DNA from: an uncultured Lachnospiraceae bacterium
GTDB taxonomy: Bacteria; Bacillota; Clostridia; Lachnospirales; Lachnospiraceae
Reading direction: 5' to 3'
Assembly (NCBI GenBank): GCA_910589385.1
Contig: CAJUTU010000001.1
Span: 1-64,000 of the forward strand
DNA length: 64,000 nt
This document shows positions 60,088-64,000 of the stretch, piece after piece. Position numbers and translations under genes: made by a program. Each line of letters starts with the position of its first letter. The first letter of the stretch is position 1. The notes under the pieces were generated by a model, which was not told the origin of the DNA, searched no databases, and was given only the letters and a program-made list of their open reading frames with translations.

Positions 60088-61920
60088 CTACCTTCCAACT
60101 AAAATTACAATACTTCGGGCATCCAGATTAATCCGCCTTTGCTCATCATCCGTGCTTCCTGCCAAATCTTTGAAGCCTTTCAGTACTGTTTGTTCTACAG
60201 GATCCTCTGTACCCTTGCCTTTTGCCGGCTTCTCTGCAGCTTTATTTACAGGCTCTTTCACGACATCCATTTCTTCATTATGCTGGATAGATTTCAATAC
60301 CACATCCTGCCCTGTCCCTATCACTTTATACCATTTTTTATTCTTCTGTAAAACAGGTAACGCAAAAGAATGCTTCAGCCAGTGCATATTATAAGCAATA
60401 AAGCAGATATCCTCCTGCTCTTTGCCCTGACAGTACAACACTCCCAACTGCCTGCTGTACACCTCTGACGGGATCTGCCATGCATTCTCTCCATGATAGG
60501 AGACATCCGGCAGGCCGCAGGCATCTCTGTCCAGGCCAAGTAATGGCGACTTTTGATGCAGCGACGGATGTGCTTTACGGAATGCGATCAGCTCCTTCAC
60601 ATATTGGAACAGGCTGTCATCCCTTTTCAGCTTATTCCAGTCCAGCCACGATGTATCATTGTCCTGGCAGTATACATTATTATTGCCTTTCTGTGTATTC
60701 CAGAATTCATCCCCGGCAAGGATACAGGGAGTCCCCTGAGCCGTCAATAACAGTAAAAATGCATTCCGGACCTGCTTTTTCCGAAGCTCTGTAATCGCGC
60801 GCTTTCTGCTTGGCCCTTCTGCCCCGCAGTTCCAGCTATAGTTATAATTCGGCCCGTCCTGATTCCTTTCTCCATTGGCCTCATTGTGCTTCGCTTCATA
60901 AGACACCAGATCGAATAATGTAAATCCTGTATGGCCGGTAATATAATTGCACTTTCCATTTTTATTGGTATTCAAACGCAGTGCGCCAATCACTGAATTT
61001 ACCATATCCTCGTCCCCTTTTAGGAACCTCCGCATGGTATTCTGGAAATGATCATCCCTCTGCATGATTTTGGCACCCTTTAGCAGAGGATCCTGCTTCA
61101 GATCGTCCCAGGACACATTATATGGATTCACAATAAAACCATCAATATGGTATTCCAACATATAATATTTCAAGCACTCTATCACTGTCTGAAGCGGAAC
61201 ATCTGGTGTAAACGGCATCTCAAGCGCCACTTCAATCCCGGATTTGTGGCAGGCTTTCACCATGTCTTTCAATTCCTCCGCCGCATGTCCCTTTGCGCTG
61301 TATGCAGCTTTGGGGGCGAAATAATAGCCTCTGCCGTATCCCCAGTAATTTACACGGCCTTCATTCAATTCCTCAAACTCATAAACCGGCATACACTGGA
61401 TCTGATTGATTCCCAGTTCCTGCAGATAAGGCAGCATCTCCACAATCCCCGCAAAGGTCCCTTTATGCTTTACTTTCGAGGAACCATGCTTTGTAAATCC
61501 CCGGACATGAAGACTATATGCAATCACTTCATGATAGGGCAGTTTCAAGATCCGGTCTCCTTCCCAGTCATAGTCAGACACGGAAAAACGTCCCCGCACC
61601 TCATGCAGGCCGACATCAGGCGTCGCCCCGAATTTCTTGGTCCTTGCCAGTTCCCGCGCATACGGATCCAGAATCACCTTGTCGTCAATCTGGAAATTAT
61701 ACTCATATTTGTGTCCATCCAGGCCTTTCACGGCAAGAAAGCGAATTTCCCCCAGCCCTTCTTCTTCCGGCATGTCATAGACATAGGCCGGTTCTGTCTT
61801 TCCGGCACGATATAAAAGAAGCTCGCACTTCTTTCCTGCCGGTACAGAAACTGCAAAATTCACCTTGTCCTGCTGCGTCGCCACCCCCAACGGCTGCGGG
61901 TATCCTTCCACTTTCTTCAT
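60088..61920 (-). CDS. GH13 glycogen-debranching-type protein lacking catalytic residues
   Basis: A 610-residue protein with the fold of GlgX/isoamylase. An N-terminal CBM48-like domain (about 10-105) is followed by a TIM barrel with 'GINQIQCMPVYEF', 'NYWGYGRGYYFAPKAAY', 'YSWNCGAEGP', 'TPCILAGDEFWNTQKGNNN' and 'YCQDNDTSWLDW', all debranching-enzyme hallmarks. However, region I (LDVVYNH) reads 'LEMPFTP' (233-239), region II (DGFRFD) reads 'DGFIVN' with Asn265 in the nucleophile position, region III lacks the Glu (Arg288 aligned), and region IV (HDG) reads 'HTG' (Thr331). The segment between regions I and II is also short. It is probably catalytically inactive and may bind glucan. AGGAGG precedes the ATG. 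Its tail (550-600) is Lys/Glu-rich. Confidence 0.88.
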   Translation of the reverse strand: MKKVEGYPQPLGVATQQDKVNFAVSVPAGKKCELLLYRAGKTEPAYVYDMPEEEGLGEIRFLAVKGLDGHKYEYNFQIDDKVILDPYARELARTKKFGATPDVGLHEVRGRFSVSDYDWEGDRILKLPYHEVIAYSLHVRGFTKHGSSKVKHKGTFAGIVEMLPYLQELGINQIQCMPVYEFEELNEGRVNYWGYGRGYYFAPKAAYSAKGHAAEELKDMVKACHKSGIEVALEMPFTPDVPLQTVIECLKYYMLEYHIDGFIVNPYNVSWDDLKQDPLLKGAKIMQRDDHFQNTMRRFLKGDEDMVNSVIGALRLNTNKNGKCNYITGHTGFTLFDLVSYEAKHNEANGERNQDGPNYNYSWNCGAEGPSRKRAITELRKKQVRNAFLLLLTAQGTPCILAGDEFWNTQKGNNNVYCQDNDTSWLDWNKLKRDDSLFQYVKELIAFRKAHPSLHQKSPLLGLDRDACGLPDVSYHGENAWQIPSEVYSRQLGVLYCQGKEQEDICFIAYNMHWLKHSFALPVLQKNKKWYKVIGTGQDVVLKSIQHNEEMDVVKEPVNKAAEKPAKGKGTEDPVEQTVLKGFKDLAGSTDDEQRRINLDARSIVILVGR

Positions 61921-62064
61921 ATGCCTTTCCTCCTATAAGTCCATCCTTTACTGCCTAGCCATCTGTTGTGTAAAATGTTCATACCTGCCTGTGTAACCTT
62001 TATGAAAATATATCCGCTGCTATTCATAGAAAACTATCCCAAACAGCACCTTAACGTCTGTCTC

Positions 62065-63063
62065 TTACTGCCAGCCATCCGTTCCATACATCTCTACATT
62101 TCCCTTATCTATCAAAAATGTATCTTCATAAGTTTCTGTTTCAAACTCTTCCCCGTCCAAGATCGCGATTCCTATCTCTGCCGCCTCTTTTCCGATCCTG
62201 ATCGGTGACTGCGCACCAGTGCCAGCCATAGGGCTGTCTGCTTTTGCAATCTCACTCTTTACTTCAGGAGAGCCATCCACACCATAAATACGGATACCAT
62301 TCTGCCGTGATTCTCCGGCTTCCTCTAAAGCGCTCAGTGCTCCAAGCGCAATACGGTCATTTCCACACATCACAGCATCGATCTCCTGATAAGTTTCTAA
62401 AAACGCTTCCATAACCTCCTTTGCTTTTTCCATCTCTCCATTCACATCTGCCCGGTCTAGGACTTCAAATCCGCCATCTGCAATCGCCTGCTCAAATCCA
62501 GTAATCCTATCATTAACTGAACTCATAGACGGACATTCTAAAATCAAAATTTTTCCGCCTTCCGGACACTTCTTTTTCAGATCTTCTCCACACACGAATC
62601 CGGCATTTCTATTATCAGAGCCAATATAGGCTTGGATCAAGCCGCTCTCTTTCACATGTGTATCAATATTGATCACAGGGATTCCCGCGTCTCTTAACAA
62701 CTCCAGGGATGGAGTGATCGTCTCCCAGTCTACCGGGCACAAAAAAACTGCATCCACCCCCTCTTCAATCAATTCCTGTATCTGCTGGCTCTGTACCTTA
62801 GCATCTGCACCCGGATTTTTTGAAATCAGTTGATATTCATCTTCACCTAATGTATTTTCAAGGGAACGCCGCAAGGTGTCAAAGTAAGGGTTGTCCATGT
62901 CTATACAGCTATAGCCAAAAACATACCCTGTCTGCTCTTCCTCTTCAGGCTCTTCTTCCACCACCGGATTATCTTCCGGCGTTCCCACATTTTTCTTACA
63001 GCCAACTAACATCAGACATGTCAGAAATATAGAAAACAATAAGCAAAATGTTATTTTTTTCAT
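62065..63063 (-). CDS. Sugar-type ABC transporter substrate-binding lipoprotein, orphan
   Basis: A 332-residue exported binding protein of the ribose/galactose (RbsB, PBP1) family. A lipoprotein signal peptide with lipobox 'LVGC' puts Cys22 at the membrane anchor, followed by an acidic linker (EEEPEEEEQ). The periplasmic-binding fold has 'FGYSCIDMDNPYF', 'GVDAVFLCPVDWETI' and 'IDAVMCGNDRIALGAL'. Expected partner genes for an ATPase and a permease are not adjacent, so it may feed a distant transporter or a sensor kinase. GGGAGG precedes the ATG. Confidence 0.9.
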   Translation of the reverse strand: MKKITFCLLFSIFLTCLMLVGCKKNVGTPEDNPVVEEEPEEEEQTGYVFGYSCIDMDNPYFDTLRRSLENTLGEDEYQLISKNPGADAKVQSQQIQELIEEGVDAVFLCPVDWETITPSLELLRDAGIPVINIDTHVKESGLIQAYIGSDNRNAGFVCGEDLKKKCPEGGKILILECPSMSSVNDRITGFEQAIADGGFEVLDRADVNGEMEKAKEVMEAFLETYQEIDAVMCGNDRIALGALSALEEAGESRQNGIRIYGVDGSPEVKSEIAKADSPMAGTGAQSPIRIGKEAAEIGIAILDGEEFETETYEDTFLIDKGNVEMYGTDGWQ

Positions 63064-63101
63064 ATAACGCCTCCCAGATATTCAGCAAATTGTACAACAA
63101 A

Positions 63102-64000
63102 TTAATATCCTGCTTTTATTCTATCGTGTTTTAAAGGTTTGTCAATAGGAGCCACGCTTTTATTAGATTTAAATACTTCTTCTATAAAGCGTGAGGGGAA
63201 AGCATCTTTACCGTTTTTCACTGTCACATAAGAAATTTTTAATACTTCTTTTGCACGGGTCATCGCCACGTAGAACAACCTGCGTTCTTCCTGTACTCCC
63301 TGCTCCTTCAGCGACTTTTTATAAGGGATTATCCCTTCATTTGCCTGTATGATAAAAACCGTATCAAACTCCAGCCCTTTTGATGCATGCATCGTCATCA
63401 GGCGTACGCCCGTCTGGGCAGCCTGCTTCTGCTGCCGCTGCTTCTTCAAAGCCTTTGTATACTCCTGTATATGCACAAACCAATCCTCTGTTGCTGCAAA
63501 GGGCTTTGCTGACTCTTCGATTTCTGAAAGCACATCAAAATATTCCGATGGCTGTATTCCTCTGGAAGACGCATATTCGCGCAGATAATCATCATAGCCG
63601 ATTTTCTTCCTGAGATATTGGAGTGCAGCATAGGGAGCCATCTTGCCCATCATCTTCAGATCCCACTCAAACTGGTCAATCCGATCCTGCATCCAGTCTT
63701 TATCACAATAAAACTTCCTGAGTTCCTCAAAAGAACCCTTTCCGCTGCCTGACATAGCTGCCCGTCCCAGATACCGTTTCGGGCGGTTCATGACAAGCAG
63801 AAAATCAGAGCGTTCCCTGCCTCCTTCTGCCAATCGAAAATATGCCTTAATTTCCTTTGCGATAAAATGCTGATAGATATCCGGCACAAGATCGCGCATA
63901 TAAAACGGAATTTTCTGTTTCACCATCTGCCCTGCCAATGCACGCACATCCGTATTCACCCGGTAAAGTACGGCAATCTGCTCTGCCGGAACTCCTTTTT
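63102..64000 (-). CDS. UvrD/Rep-family DNA helicase, 3' part
   Basis: About 299 C-terminal residues of a superfamily 1A helicase; the 5' part lies beyond the window end. Frame is open to base 64000, starting in 'EQIAVLYRVNTDVRALAGQM', which is motif IV of UvrD-like proteins. Motif V is 'VRLMTMHASKGLEFDTVFI' and motif VI 'EERRLFYVAMTRAKEVL'. The tail after motif VI is short ('PSRFIEEV'). It lies 38 bp upstream of the binding protein gene. PcrA/UvrD and smaller Rep-like members cannot be told apart from this part. Confidence 0.92.
   Translation of the reverse strand, partial: KGVPAEQIAVLYRVNTDVRALAGQMVKQKIPFYMRDLVPDIYQHFIAKEIKAYFRLAEGGRERSDFLLVMNRPKRYLGRAAMSGSGKGSFEELRKFYCDKDWMQDRIDQFEWDLKMMGKMAPYAALQYLRKKIGYDDYLREYASSRGIQPSEYFDVLSEIEESAKPFAATEDWFVHIQEYTKALKKQRQQKQAAQTGVRLMTMHASKGLEFDTVFIIQANEGIIPYKKSLKEQGVQEERRLFYVAMTRAKEVLKISYVTVKNGKDAFPSRFIEEVFKSNKSVAPIDKPLKHDRIKAGY

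Overview
The window looks like a chromosomal segment of an anaerobic, spore-forming Clostridia, most likely a Lachnospiraceae. The reasons are a complete spoIIIAA-AH sporulation operon, an oxygen-sensitive class III ribonucleotide reductase (nrdDG), the SCIFF peptide with its radical SAM maturase next to secDF, DUF3793 and DUF1540 proteins, a T-box before leuS, and roughly mid-40s percent GC judged by eye. Nearly every gene lies on the minus strand. I see no complete mobile element, CRISPR array, rRNA gene or prophage.

Region 1 (1-8 kb, 5' on plus strand): an IS3-type transposase remnant, a plus-strand hsp20 gene with a CIRCE-like operator, an odd protein with a FlgM-like N-terminus behind a sigma-D-like promoter, a helicase with an N-terminal nuclease-like domain, and an operon nfeD - SPFH protein - LytTR regulator - GHKL kinase. 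Region 2 (7.1-9.5 kb): a two-gene DNA modification/repair radical SAM pair (TIGR03916/TIGR03915 types) whose promoter is flanked by LexA-like boxes. Region 3 (9.6-14.8 kb): leuS under a leucine (CUC) T-box, a ZIP metal transporter broken at an A9 tract, a DUF3793 protein and a small P-loop protein.

Region 4 (14.8-28.6 kb): a long, tightly packed minus-strand operon asp23 / nusB-xseA-xseB-ispA-dxs-tlyA-nadK-argR-recN-trkA-trkH-unknown membrane protein. This is the usual clostridial housekeeping cluster for isoprenoid supply, DNA repair, NADP and potassium uptake. Upstream of it are prfC with a long leader hairpin and the spoIIIA operon (30.4-35.5 kb) with a good sigma-E promoter. Region 5 (35.7-41 kb): tRNA-Gly(GCC), metA (predicted acetyl-CoA type), an AI-2E family permease, a DUF1540 protein, a SEC-C/DUF218 pair and two small proteins. 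Region 6 (41-55.2 kb): nrdD-nrdG-dut-purA for nucleotide synthesis, then rel-MBL-hemZ-hisS-aspS and recJ. Region 7 (55.4-59.4 kb): SCIFF peptide gene (47 codons), its maturase and secDF. Region 8 (59.5-64 kb): a DUF5662 protein, a GH13 debranching-enzyme homologue that has lost its catalytic residues, an orphan sugar-type binding lipoprotein, and the 3' part of a UvrD-like helicase running off the window.

The most interesting items are the catalytically degenerate GH13 protein, the apparently SOS-controlled radical SAM DNA-repair pair, the FlgM-like chimera with its sigma-D-like promoter, the SCIFF locus, and a short motif repeated just upstream of recN, tlyA and the MBL hydrolase gene. All calls come from reading the sequence; no database search was run.
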